DNA of 51,464 nt from CAYOCE01 sp964402405 (GCA_964402405.1 CAYOCE010000002.1:1-51464), one strand, 5' to 3'; positions 34,972 to 44,211 are shown, numbered from the stretch's first letter. The notes: generated by a model from the sequence alone, not told the origin. Program-made: numbers and translations.

Positions 34972-36717
34972 TTAATTTTTCTTTGAATCTGCAGACTCAT
35001 TAATAAGATGCCCTTCTTGAAAACAGTAGATTTGATTGCAATCTTTCAAGGTCGTTAGGCGATGGGCAATCATAATGACAGTGCGATTTTTGCTCACACT
35101 ATGAATTGTTTCCATAAGTTTTGCTTCTGTTTCATTGTCTAGTGCTGAGGTTGCCTCATCAAAGATAAGTACATCTGGATTTCTGTATAGAGCTCTGGCA
35201 ATGGAAATACGCTGACGCTCGCCCCCTGAAAGACGAATGCCTCTTTCACCTACGATCGTTTTTATTCCTTCAGGAAGTTGGTTTATAAATTTACTAAGCT
35301 GGGCATCTTCAATGGCTTTGTTTAAACGACTTTCATCTATATTCTCGATTTTTTCTCCAAAGGCAATGTTGGATTCGATGGAGTCATCTGTTAAATAGAT
35401 AGATTGAGGCACGTAGCCAATATGTTTGTGCCACTCATAGGAATTGACGGGGTATTTATTGTCGACCAGTATCGATCCTTGCGTAGGCTTTAAAAGGCCC
35501 AGAATTAAATCAACCAGAGTTGATTTTCCAGAACCTGTTTCTCCCACAATCCCAATACAATCTCCTTTTTTAATTTCAAGAGTAATGTGATGAAGAGCAT
35601 CTTTATTTGTATTAACATACCGAAAATCAACATTTGATAGGGTTATACTTTTTTTGAATTTAAACTCAGGGATGCTCAGATAGTTTTCTTTAGCTTCCAC
35701 ACTATGATATTCATCATAGACACGATTAATTGAAGGAATTGCCATCTTAAGCGTATTTAACTGGCTAATAACTCGGTTAAGCCCCGGCATAAGACGAAAT
35801 CCTACATAAAGATATCCTCCTAAAATCCCTATCATCTGGGAGGGGGTTTCATGGTCAAGACAAAGGCAAGAAATTGCAATCATAAAAAGACCAACAAATA
35901 GGACTTCAATGACCATCCGGGGAAGGTTATTTGTTGCAGTTTGCATGGCTTGGACACGTGTTCTTTTATAAGAGTGCATCTTGTAAGCGTCTATAAATGC
36001 ATCACGTTTCCCGAGTAAGACAATTTCTTTAAACCCATGAAAAAATTGAAGGAGATTTTGGCTACTAAGAAGGGAGGATTCTTGTAATCGTTGTCCCCAA
36101 CGATAGAAGAGAGGAAATAGTCCCTTTATCACAATAAGCGCAAAAATGCCCCCAACCCCAAAAAAGATAACGGCAAGAAATGGATTCATAGCAACAATCA
36201 TAGCAATCAAGCTGAAGAAAACAATGCTTTCTGATAAAATTGTTGCAAGGGGCAGTAATCCGTTTGAAAACATCTGCTCCACATCCCCAGCAACAACTGA
36301 AACTCCCAAAGATGAGTTCCGTGTTAGGTAGAAAGCGTAATCAGTTTCAGCATATTGATGCAGAATTTTATTTTTAAAATGGTAGTTCATCTTTTGGATT
36401 GTCAGGTTTTGATAGAATCCTTCAAATGCAGCAATCAAGTTTTTAACAAGGTAAATAATCCCAAAAGCAACGGAGATATAGAAAATGGTTTTTCCCGGAG
36501 AAGGATTTATTTCCAATCCCAATTTTCTAAAATATTTTTGTCCTATCTCGGGCTGATTTAAAACCTGGGCAAAAATGACAACGACAGAGGCAGTTACAAC
36601 CTCCAATAGAGAGGTGCAGAGGGCAAATCCCACAATTCCCAGCCATTTCTTTTTTTCTTCACGACTTAGAAGAAGTCTAATTTTTTGGATTGCAGATATC
36701 ATAGAAGGGGTATTCAT
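34972..36717 (-). CDS. ABC transporter, PglK/MsbA-like flippase (fused permease and ATPase)
   Basis: A half-transporter of 581 residues. Six membrane segments lie in about residues 20-310. The nucleotide-binding domain has Walker A GETGSGKST near residue 390, signature LSGGERQRISIA near 497 and Walker B VLIFDEATSALD, then the switch His in IAHRL. The N-terminal SREEKKKWLGIVG and the overall shape resemble PglK-type exporters that flip lipid-linked oligosaccharides across the inner membrane; the substrate is inferred. It starts 18 nt after a MarR-type regulator and precedes a methyltransferase and glmM. Confidence 0.88.
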   Translation of the reverse strand: MNTPSMISAIQKIRLLLSREEKKKWLGIVGFALCTSLLEVVTASVVVIFAQVLNQPEIGQKYFRKLGLEINPSPGKTIFYISVAFGIIYLVKNLIAAFEGFYQNLTIQKMNYHFKNKILHQYAETDYAFYLTRNSSLGVSVVAGDVEQMFSNGLLPLATILSESIVFFSLIAMIVAMNPFLAVIFFGVGGIFALIVIKGLFPLFYRWGQRLQESSLLSSQNLLQFFHGFKEIVLLGKRDAFIDAYKMHSYKRTRVQAMQTATNNLPRMVIEVLFVGLFMIAISCLCLDHETPSQMIGILGGYLYVGFRLMPGLNRVISQLNTLKMAIPSINRVYDEYHSVEAKENYLSIPEFKFKKSITLSNVDFRYVNTNKDALHHITLEIKKGDCIGIVGETGSGKSTLVDLILGLLKPTQGSILVDNKYPVNSYEWHKHIGYVPQSIYLTDDSIESNIAFGEKIENIDESRLNKAIEDAQLSKFINQLPEGIKTIVGERGIRLSGGERQRISIARALYRNPDVLIFDEATSALDNETEAKLMETIHSVSKNRTVIMIAHRLTTLKDCNQIYCFQEGHLINESADSKKN

Positions 36718-36735
36718 TTATTTTTCTACCTTTTT

Positions 36736-37326
36736 TTATTTTTCACAAGGGGGCTTAATCCTAGAAATGTGGAGGAGATCCAAAATTAGCAATCGATTCT
36801 GATCAATCTTATGATGAATTGTATCATAAACTTCTTGCGGATTTATAACATCTGTTATTAAAACAGCATCAAATTTTTTCAAATCGCTTAAAGAAGAAGT
36901 AACAGATACATTAATACCTGTACCACGCACGACAAGCTGCGCAATATCAGCTAAGTCTCCTTCTCCAATCAACGCAATATTGATCCAATTTTTTTTACGG
37001 CAATCTATAAAAATAGCCTCACATTGTGATTTTGCATCTCTAAAAAATGTTAGAGACCGGGCTAAGTAGCCTTTGACCATGTGACTTTTTTCTTTAAATC
37101 CTTCGGGAGTTAGAAAATATTTAATTCGACGGGGGGAAATCTGAGCTGCTCGAATCCATCCTTTTGTAACCGAGCTTTTTAAGTATTGATTCATCAACCC
37201 GAGGGCAATGCCCAAAGTAGATGCAAGATCACGTTGTGTAAAAGAAGGATTCCGATCAATCTCACTTAAGAGATGCATCATCACTCTTTTTTCTGTTTGT
37301 TCGCGTGTATCTTGAAAGGCAGCCAT
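36736..37326 (-). CDS. Winged-helix (MarR-type, EPS-associated) transcriptional regulator
   Basis: A regulator of 196 residues. Residues about 15-80 form a winged helix with recognition region FTQRDLASTLGIALGLMNQY, resembling the MarR-like regulators tied to exopolysaccharide loci (TIGR04176, from memory). The C-terminal half, after about residue 110, has a small Rossmann-like pattern: IALIGEGDLADIAQLV, VSVTSSLSDL, DAVLITDV. This could sense a nucleotide-sugar or similar ligand. It is the first gene of the operon with the ABC flippase, methyltransferase and glmM and is likely to control it. Confidence 0.8.
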   Translation of the reverse strand: MAAFQDTREQTEKRVMMHLLSEIDRNPSFTQRDLASTLGIALGLMNQYLKSSVTKGWIRAAQISPRRIKYFLTPEGFKEKSHMVKGYLARSLTFFRDAKSQCEAIFIDCRKKNWINIALIGEGDLADIAQLVVRGTGINVSVTSSLSDLKKFDAVLITDVINPQEVYDTIHHKIDQNRLLILDLLHISRIKPPCEK

Positions 37327-37423
37327 TTAATTCGAATTTCTTAAGTTATATTCATGAACAAAACGTAATGTTTTTTACGACAAGAGTCAAGCGCTTAAGT
37401 ATTTTGAGGGAACAGGAAGTGCC

Positions 37424-38083
37424 TTAGAACAAAACAGCTGGAACTATTTTTTGAATTTGTACAACTTCTCCTTGAGCATTGCAGGTTTGAATTTCAACCA
37501 AGCGCCCATTTTCATAAAGGCTAATTTTCTGGGGGATTCCTTTTTTATAATCGATGGAGGGGCCATTTAAGACGTCATTTTTATAGGTAAACTTGGCAAC
37601 AAGAAGCCCATTTTCCTCAAAGGCCTCCATTTCTCCCTCGAGCTTCCCACCCACATAAAAAGACGTGGTTTCGATTTTACCTTCCTCATCATATCCTATA
37701 ACCTTTCCCTCTTTTTTTCCGGTTTTGTAAGGAGTCACTGTTTGAAGTTGGCCATTTGGATATACCTCTTTTTCTAAGCCCTCAATCACTCCATTCACAT
37801 AAGGGGTTACTTTTTTAATAGTACCGTCATCAGGGGTATAAGTAACCTTGAAGCCTTCTTTTTTCCCCTCTTTATAAGTAACTCTAGAGATGATTTTACC
37901 ATTATAGTCTTTCTGAATGTATTCCCCATTTTGTGGGTGTTTTACGAACTTGAGGGGACTGCTCACTACCTCTACAGGAGGTTGTTGTGAGGGGGGGATT
38001 GCAGAAGGGGCCTCAGATGGTCTTTGTTCCTCGGCTAACTCCTTTAAAAGTTGGGGGGTGATTTGGGATGTTAAATTTGACAT
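37424..38083 (-). CDS. MORN-repeat protein encoded next to vgrG
   Basis: A protein of 219 residues. After a Pro/Ser-rich start, residues about 50-200 hold roughly six MORN_2 (YwqK-type) repeats of 22-24 residues, such as NGQLQTVTPYKTGKKEGKVI and EGKIETTSFYVGGKLEGEME. These form an extended beta-meander. No signal peptide or catalytic motif is visible. It begins five bases after the vgrG stop, and its ribosome site lies inside the vgrG end, so the two are co-translated. Position suggests an adaptor, cargo or immunity role for the type VI spike; the sequence alone does not decide. Confidence 0.82.
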   Translation of the reverse strand: MSNLTSQITPQLLKELAEEQRPSEAPSAIPPSQQPPVEVVSSPLKFVKHPQNGEYIQKDYNGKIISRVTYKEGKKEGFKVTYTPDDGTIKKVTPYVNGVIEGLEKEVYPNGQLQTVTPYKTGKKEGKVIGYDEEGKIETTSFYVGGKLEGEMEAFEENGLLVAKFTYKNDVLNGPSIDYKKGIPQKISLYENGRLVEIQTCNAQGEVVQIQKIVPAVLF

Positions 38084-38088
38084 TGTGT

Positions 38089-40407
38089 TTACCCTTTAAC
38101 CGTTTCTTTAACTTTAAGTCCTAAAATTTTCAAAGGCGCTTTAGGACACCCAATCACACTTGCGCCAACAGGAGTCAGTGTAAAGGCGTTTGCCACAAGA
38201 GTATACGCACCAATCGGAGAAAGAACAGAAATATCTCCTTCAGCAACCGTTGTGACAATAGCGCCCTCCACGACAGTTGTTGTAATGGCTCCCTCGGTCA
38301 CTGTCGTAGCAATGGCCCCTTCCATGATGGTGGTTGTAATGGCTCCTTCCATGACGGTCGTTGTAATGGCGCCTTCCGTTACAGTGGTAGCAATGGCTCC
38401 TTCCATAACGGTTGTTGTAATCCCCCCCTCCATCAATGTTGTTGCGATGCCTCCCTCTTCTAATGTTGTTGTGATACCGCCTTCCATCAGCGTTGTTGTA
38501 ATCCCCCCCTCCATTATCGTGGTCGCAATGGGTCCCTCTTGAATAGTAGTTGTGACACCTCCCATCTGATTTGTGATGATGATGTCTTTTTGAAAATTAC
38601 CATCCGTCATTCCTTCCACGTTGACCATGACATTACCCCGTACCAGCAAGGTAAAGTTCTGGCCAACTTCCATCACGACATTTTTATCAACGGTTATAAA
38701 CATATCTCCGGTGATATGGGTTGTTTGATCCCCATTCACGGTGACAAATCGATCCCCATCTTCTAATGTCTTTTTTTCATAACCCTTAACAATGGTGCTG
38801 GTTTTATTATGAATAACCTTGGTGGTCATATCATTTTTAATCAGCTCATTTAAATCTTTCTCGGCCTGTAGATAGACTTCCTCTTTACCCTTTTTATCTT
38901 CAAATCTGAATTCATTATAATTCTCTGGCCCACCATCCTTGGTGCTATGGCTTTTGATGGTGCTTTTAGTAGGCTCATCTGGTAAATAGGGGGGCATGTG
39001 AGTGCTATTATAAACGCACCCCGTAATTAACGGGCAATCAGGATTGCCATTTAAAAATTGGACAACAACCTCTTGTCCTATACGGGGAGTAAACAAGATA
39101 CCCCAATTATTTCCTGCCCATCCTTGGGAAACCCGGATCCAACACGATGTTTTATCATTATCTTCGGGATTGAGATCCCAATGGAATTTAACCTTGATTT
39201 CCCCATATTCATTGGTCCAAATTTCTTCGCCTTCGGGTCCTGTGACAATTGCTGTCTGGGTGCTATTGATCTTTGGTTGAGGCGTTTTTAAAAGAGGATG
39301 AAAGGGGATAGATTTTTCGAGGCATCTAAAAGTATTTCTATAAAGGATATCAGAGGCATTGTCATTATCATTAAAAAAAGACTCGTCCACAATATCGCCT
39401 TCTAATTTTATGAAGTGCGTAACTTCATGGAGGATCAAAGACTCTCCATTCAAAATGCCACGAGGAAAATCCTCTAATATAAAATACTCCCCCGCCATTA
39501 AGAAAGATACATTAGAATCCCCTACCATCATGGTATGAGGGGCATCTAGGGCCTGTAACCGTAATCTGGCAATTTCTTCCCCTCTGGATTTATTATGACG
39601 TGGATATTCTCCAGGATAGTGATAAACATCCCCCCCCAATGATTCTAGATGTGTTGTATGGGCATAAAGGGTTTTAGACATTTTAAAATTAAAATCATTT
39701 GTGGAGGCAGCAGAGGGAACAATCTGCTGGGAAATCTCAAGCCTGGAAATTCCGTATATAAATTCATTGTGGTCCCCATATAGACCCGTATATTTTATGG
39801 TTTTATTATGCTCACAGGGGGAGTACGCCGAATCTATATTTCCTAGAATTAAGATATGTTCCCCTTCCTTGTGTTGAAAGAAATAAAAGATTCCTTCTTT
39901 TTCCATGAGCCGTGAAATGAAATTAAAATCACTTTCATTATATTGAACACAAAATGTTAGGGGTTCACTGCCGGCCCCTTGGACTTTGTCTTCAAATTTA
40001 ACGCCATGCTTTTGTAGGATCTTCTTAACAATATCCAGGGTTGACTTATCTTGATATATCTTGCAATTTTCCGTCACGGTTGCTAGCCATAATCTGGGCA
40101 CAACCGTTGCGTAATAAAAGGTTTTTTGAAATCCTGTTTTCTCTAGTTGGGTGGGACCTTGGCGAAACTCTGAAACAATCCCATTGAAATAGCGCGGCTG
40201 CTCGCCATTATCATATTCGATGGTTACGTCTTTGCCGAGGATTTCCGCAAAGGAAAGGCTAGGACTGGGGGATACCATTTCCAAATCAAAACGAAATAAG
40301 TCTGATATAAATTCTGATCCGTCACATCGCGTTAATAAAACTTTTTCCGCAAAGGGAGAATGAAATTTTAAATAGATATGTTTGTCTGTTTCCAGCCGAT
40401 AGACCAT
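38089..40407 (-). CDS. vgrG: VgrG, type VI secretion spike with nonapeptide-repeat extension
   Basis: Trimeric puncturing spike of the type VI secretion system, 772 residues. The N-terminal gp27-like part starts RLETDKHIYLKFHSPFAEKV. The gp5 OB-fold region reads WIRVSQGWAGNNWGILFTPRIGQEVVVQFLNGNPDCPLITG, characteristic of VgrG/Rhs-associated proteins. Residues 615-722 are 12 tandem nine-residue repeats with consensus E-G-[AG]-I-[TA]-T-T-[VL]-[MT], predicted to prolong the triple-stranded beta-helix. The tail (723-772) has no recognisable effector domain. GGAGGG precedes the ATG. No other type VI component is in the window, so it is a detached vgrG island with a MORN partner. Confidence 0.93.
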   Translation of the reverse strand: MVYRLETDKHIYLKFHSPFAEKVLLTRCDGSEFISDLFRFDLEMVSPSPSLSFAEILGKDVTIEYDNGEQPRYFNGIVSEFRQGPTQLEKTGFQKTFYYATVVPRLWLATVTENCKIYQDKSTLDIVKKILQKHGVKFEDKVQGAGSEPLTFCVQYNESDFNFISRLMEKEGIFYFFQHKEGEHILILGNIDSAYSPCEHNKTIKYTGLYGDHNEFIYGISRLEISQQIVPSAASTNDFNFKMSKTLYAHTTHLESLGGDVYHYPGEYPRHNKSRGEEIARLRLQALDAPHTMMVGDSNVSFLMAGEYFILEDFPRGILNGESLILHEVTHFIKLEGDIVDESFFNDNDNASDILYRNTFRCLEKSIPFHPLLKTPQPKINSTQTAIVTGPEGEEIWTNEYGEIKVKFHWDLNPEDNDKTSCWIRVSQGWAGNNWGILFTPRIGQEVVVQFLNGNPDCPLITGCVYNSTHMPPYLPDEPTKSTIKSHSTKDGGPENYNEFRFEDKKGKEEVYLQAEKDLNELIKNDMTTKVIHNKTSTIVKGYEKKTLEDGDRFVTVNGDQTTHITGDMFITVDKNVVMEVGQNFTLLVRGNVMVNVEGMTDGNFQKDIIITNQMGGVTTTIQEGPIATTIMEGGITTTLMEGGITTTLEEGGIATTLMEGGITTTVMEGAIATTVTEGAITTTVMEGAITTTIMEGAIATTVTEGAITTTVVEGAIVTTVAEGDISVLSPIGAYTLVANAFTLTPVGASVIGCPKAPLKILGLKVKETVKG
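38242..38565 (-). repeat. 27-bp tandem repeat tract inside vgrG
   Basis: Twelve units of 27 bp encode the nine-residue EG[AG]ITTTVM-type repeat. Copies differ by a few bases each, with codon differences that mostly keep the peptide pattern. Confidence 0.9.
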
Positions 40408-40485
40408 AAAAACCCTCCAAGCCCCTTAATTCTTAAAAGACATCTTAACTGGGAAATGAGAGATTGAAAAGAGGGAGAGTGTTGA

Positions 40486-41130
40486 TTAGTTCGACAACTT
40501 CTCCAAAAACAGGGGGAGGTTTTTTTTGATAAGGACATCGACCTCGCCCACTGTTTTATGAAGACCTAATGCCTCCAGAGACGTAACGCCAGCATCCTTA
40601 ATGCCACAGGGAATAATCGGATCGTAGTTTGACATTTCTGGAGATATGTTTAGAGAAAACCCATGGTATGTCACCCATTTGCGAACCCGAATACCAATGG
40701 CTGCAATTTTTAGAAGATTCTGGGATTTAGGATCCTCTACCCAAACGCCGGGATTGCCTGCAAAGCGTACGCCTTTAATTCCCAAATCATTAAGAATTGC
40801 AATGATCCACTCTTCCAGTGCCCAAACAAAATGATGAATATCCTGACGATAGTGTTTTAGATTAATGAGGGTGTATACCAGTCGTTGTCCGGGACCATGA
40901 TACGTAATCTTACCTCCTCGACCCCCGTGGTATAAAGGATGAGGCAATGGGGCAATGATGTCACCTAATTTGGCGTTTGTCCCATTGGTATAAATGGATG
41001 GATGCTTCACAAGCCAAATAGTATCACGAGCTTTTCTGGCTGCAATTTCCCCTACCATTTTCTCCATAGTCTGAATTGCCTCTAGATAAGATATAGGATC
41101 AGGGCTTGTTTTCCAGTTAATGTTAGTCAA
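40486..41130 (-). CDS. lipB: Octanoyltransferase (lipoate-protein ligase B)
   Basis: Transfers octanoate from acyl carrier protein to lipoyl domains, the first step of lipoate synthesis. It has 214 residues. GRGGKITYHGPGQRLVYTLI, RFAGNPGVWV, KIAAIGIRVRKWVTYHG and the catalytic-cysteine segment IPCGIKDAGVTSLE are all present. The frame begins with TTG at 41130, with AAGGAG about 11 nt upstream and no in-frame ATG before WKTSPDP, so a TTG start is likely. lnt is upstream on the same strand. Confidence 0.93.
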   Translation of the reverse strand: MTNINWKTSPDPISYLEAIQTMEKMVGEIAARKARDTIWLVKHPSIYTNGTNAKLGDIIAPLPHPLYHGGRGGKITYHGPGQRLVYTLINLKHYRQDIHHFVWALEEWIIAILNDLGIKGVRFAGNPGVWVEDPKSQNLLKIAAIGIRVRKWVTYHGFSLNISPEMSNYDPIIPCGIKDAGVTSLEALGLHKTVGEVDVLIKKNLPLFLEKLSN

Positions 41131-41151
41131 AATACTCTTTACTCCTTGGGT

Positions 41152-42836
41152 TTATTTTTTCCTACAGTATCTATATGACATAACTGCAGAAAAACCAAGG
41201 AATAATATCAACGCATACAAAAAATACATCTTATGTTGAGAAAAAGGCGTTCCAGCAGGGATAAACCCAGGGAGCGTAAAATCCAAAACACCCTCTGTTT
41301 CAAAATCCAAATGATGCAAAATTTCTCCGGCGGAGGTAATCACAGCAGAGATCCCTGTGTTTGCAACACGTACCAGGGGAATCCCTTCCTCGATTGCCCG
41401 AAACTTACTCATCACTAAATGCTGCCTGGGGCCGGCTGTATTTCCATACCATCCGTCATTGGTGATATTGAGAATCCACGTCGTTGGTGGATTTGTCGGA
41501 TCTGAAATTTGTCCTGGAAAAATAACTTCATAACAAATCAGGGGGATAAAAGGAGGAACATCTGGAACATTCATATATTTAGGCCCCACCCCATCCGCGA
41601 AATCTTGAATACCATGACTGAGTTTCTTAACCGTCCCTGGATAAATTTGATCAACTATTTTTCTAAGGGGAATATATTCTCCGAAGGGCACCAAATGGTG
41701 TTTATCATAGACGCCTTGGGCCTCTCCTTTGAAATCAATTGCAAAAATACTGGTCCAGAGAGAGTGATCTTGATGCCGTATTCCTCCTGTAATTAAGTAT
41801 CTTTGATCTAGAAGAATTTGGGATAAGTAAGTCATAATTTCAGGGGTCATTCGAAAGGTAACAGCAGCCTCAGGCCATAGGATAACCTTTAGATCCTCCC
41901 GTTGATTTTGCAGACTAAGGCGCATCATATTTTTTAAATTTTGATACTCATGTTGGGAGTCCCATTTCAGGGTTTGGGGAATATTCGGTTGAACCAGGCG
42001 CATACTTATATTTTGATTGGGCAAATCCTGGTATCTTTTTATTCTTGCATCTCCCCAATAATAGCACAGAGAAAAGGTTAAAAGACATAAGACTGTATAG
42101 ATTTTTGTAGAGAGTGCCTTGGGTTTGATGATCCACAAATAGGAACAGGATATCCAAAAAAGACTAAACATGCTTAATCCAAAAATCCCTGTGCAAGATA
42201 TAATTTGCGCAACAGGTAAAACATCTTCCCAAATATATCCCAACAAGGCCCAAGGAAACCCTGTAAATAAATAGGATCTGCCTAATTCGCCTATCATCCA
42301 AGCAGCAACAAAAAAGAAAATCTTAGAAATACCCTTAAAATTCATCCACGGAATAAAGAAGGACGCTGCTCCAAAAAAGGAGGCTAACACTGCCGGAAGG
42401 CCCAATGCTGTAAAAGGAATNNNNNNNNNNNNNNNNNNNNNNNNNNNNNNNNNNNNNNNNNNNNNNNNNNNNNNNNNNNNNNNNNNNNNNNNNNNNNNNN
42501 NNNNNNNNNNNNNNNNNNNNCTGCTCCAAAAAAGGAGGCTAACACTGCCGGAAGGCCCAATGCTGTAAAAGGAATTAGCCAAAAGAATTTTTCCAGATCT
42601 ACATGAAAAGCGACCACCAACCAATAAAGGGCAACCACAAAATAACCCCAAGAAAAAGCCCAGGGCAGCAGGAATTTTTGGGATTTAGAAAAAGGACGAT
42701 TATCGGAAATCCATAAAAATAAAGGAAATGCTATGAAGGATAAAATCTTTACATAGGGAGTGGCTAGTAGGCCAATTCCGGCAAGACATCCCAGGAGGAA
42801 GAAAAGGCAGAAGGGTCTCCATTCTTTTATTGTCAT
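41152..42836 (-). CDS. lnt: Apolipoprotein N-acyltransferase, interrupted by assembly gap
   Basis: Adds the third acyl chain to lipoproteins in the inner membrane. The N-terminal part (from MTIKEWRPFCLFFLLGCLAG) has several membrane helices. The C-terminal nitrilase domain has LWPEAAVTF (Glu), DKHHLVPFGEYIP (Lys) and LICYEVIFPG (Cys). A run of 100 N at 42421-42520 breaks the frame, but the 55 bases before it (42366-42420) are repeated exactly after it (42521-42575). Removing 155 bases leaves 1,530 bases, a continuous 509-residue protein of normal size, so the gene is intact and the gap is artificial. The ATG at 42836 has GAGG directly in front, an unusually short spacing. Confidence 0.92.
42366..42575. 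other. Scaffold gap with duplicated contig ends
   Basis: 100 N (42421-42520) flanked by two identical 55-base copies. They most likely represent one sequence at overlapping contig ends that was not merged. Confidence 0.93.
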
Positions 42837-43000
42837 CCTCGGCCAATGAAATACTTTATAAAATAAAGTATTTCTGCAGGTCGGGGATTCATGCAGCGTT
42901 TGCTTTTCCTGGATCCCCGTCGGCGGGCCTGAGGGCCCTTGACGAGGATGACACTCTTTGTTTTCTGACATACCCAATTGACCTAGGTTTGATTCTCCCC

Positions 43001-44143
43001 TCACTTTTTCCCCTTTTCTAAAATCGCTTTATGCTTTTTAAAATCTGCTGTCATGACTTCGTATAAAAATTGACGTACACCTGCAAGACCCAAATAAACA
43101 AAATCTACAGGTGTTTCTGGAAAAATTCCCTGCCTATGCATTTCTTGTTTTATCCCCATCATTTCCATAGGGTCACCCATATTAATAATCCAGGACATAA
43201 AGGGCCAGGAAAATGTGGGGTCCTTTTTATGCTGCTGATGGGCTAAAATCAGATACCAAAGGGATTGATGAAGGAGCGCCTGAAGTCTTTTAAAATAGAG
43301 CCGCGCCCGATCAATTTTCGAAACATCTCCTTGAGTGTAGGCCTTTAGGAGTAGTTCCTGTTCATCAGGCGACAGGGCGTAATCATTGACAAACATGCCC
43401 AAATCATCAAAAGGATCGCTGGTCACCGAATCCCCCCAATCAATAAAGATCACGTTTTCCTTTATCATTAAAATATTGGTATAGGTGGCATCCCCATGGA
43501 TCGGCATAAATTGGTCATAGGGGATTAGAACTTTATCAATTTCTTTTAAATGTTCAAAAACCTTGTCAAACCCTGGGGGCAGGGGGACCTTTTTAGAGGT
43601 AACTTCTTCCTTGCGATTCCAGGTCCTTTTAGAAATTGTATATCGCTCAGGGAAATCAGATACATTTTGATAACTCGTATGGAATTTTTTAAAATTATTG
43701 GCCACCTTTTCTATAAATTCTGGGGAGATCTTATGGGCCAAATCCCCATCAATAAAATCTAAAATGATAATATCGTGATCAGAGGAAGACCATCTAACTT
43801 TAGGGGCAATACCCACAGATGCAGCCATTGCCGTGCGCTTAACAGTGCGTCTTTTTGCGTATTCTCCCCGCCCTATTTTTTTGACAATCAATCGCTCTAT
43901 TTTTGTTTTTTCGTGGGGGTGGATTTCCAGATAGTATGTTTTATCTTGGTTAATGGAGGGGATCTCTTTCATATGCGCAATTTCATACCCCTGGGGAAAC
44001 ATGGACTTGAGAGCATTTGTAAGAATGGGATTCAGTTGTTGAGATACAGAAGAAGGTTCTTCAGATTGAGCGATTGCTCCTTCATTGTTTGCTGCAATAA
44101 AACAGGCAAAAACAAACCCCCAGAAAATTTTCGATTTTAGCAT
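43001..44143 (-). CDS. Exported phosphotransferase (APH/choline-kinase-like)
   Basis: A kinase-fold protein of 380 residues. MPIHGDATYTNILM carries the Brenner-type catalytic H-G-D-x4-N and FIDWGDSVTSDPFDDLG the metal-binding D-W-x-D, both around residues 213-240. An N-terminal ATP-binding lobe is suggested by KIERLIVKKIGRGEYAKRRTVKR. The first 26 residues (MLKSKIFWGFVFACFIAANN, then EGAIAQ) look like a signal peptide, which is unusual for an ATP-dependent cytoplasmic enzyme. It may act in a host cell, where ATP is available; this is inference. Its ribosome site lies in a perfect hairpin. It is downstream of the exported patatin on the same strand. Confidence 0.85.
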   Translation of the reverse strand: MLKSKIFWGFVFACFIAANNEGAIAQSEEPSSVSQQLNPILTNALKSMFPQGYEIAHMKEIPSINQDKTYYLEIHPHEKTKIERLIVKKIGRGEYAKRRTVKRTAMAASVGIAPKVRWSSSDHDIIILDFIDGDLAHKISPEFIEKVANNFKKFHTSYQNVSDFPERYTISKRTWNRKEEVTSKKVPLPPGFDKVFEHLKEIDKVLIPYDQFMPIHGDATYTNILMIKENVIFIDWGDSVTSDPFDDLGMFVNDYALSPDEQELLLKAYTQGDVSKIDRARLYFKRLQALLHQSLWYLILAHQQHKKDPTFSWPFMSWIINMGDPMEMMGIKQEMHRQGIFPETPVDFVYLGLAGVRQFLYEVMTADFKKHKAILEKGKK

Positions 44144-44170
44144 AAGTCACCCCTTTGTATGGGGTGACTT
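44144..44170 (-). promoter_or_regulatory. Hairpin covering the ribosome site of the exported kinase
   Basis: On the minus strand AAGTCACCCC pairs perfectly with GGGGTGACTT over the loop ATACAAA, and the second arm is followed directly by the ATG. The purine-rich ribosome site AGGGGTG is within the stem and loop, so translation should be low unless the hairpin opens. No T-run follows, which argues against a plain terminator of the patatin gene, although it may slow polymerase. Confidence 0.65.
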
Positions 44171-44211
44171 TATGAGATTTTAGAAGGTTTGGCAAGGAAT
44201 CTGTTTCCTAT

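Noticed and set aside
38252..38542. A 96-codon open frame on the + strand opposite the vgrG repeat tract, rich in MAPS and TVVV
   Set aside because: It is the antisense translation of the 27-bp repeats; a tandem repeat keeps every frame open if one unit lacks a stop. No ribosome site or homology.
38242..38565. Regular 27-bp repeats considered as a CRISPR array
   Set aside because: There are no unique spacers between units, and the repeats are in frame and coding within vgrG.
42837..43004. 56-codon upstream extension of lnt
   Set aside because: It reads HPRQGPSGPPTGIQEKQ, typical of translated GC-rich intergenic sequence, and lies before the first membrane helix.
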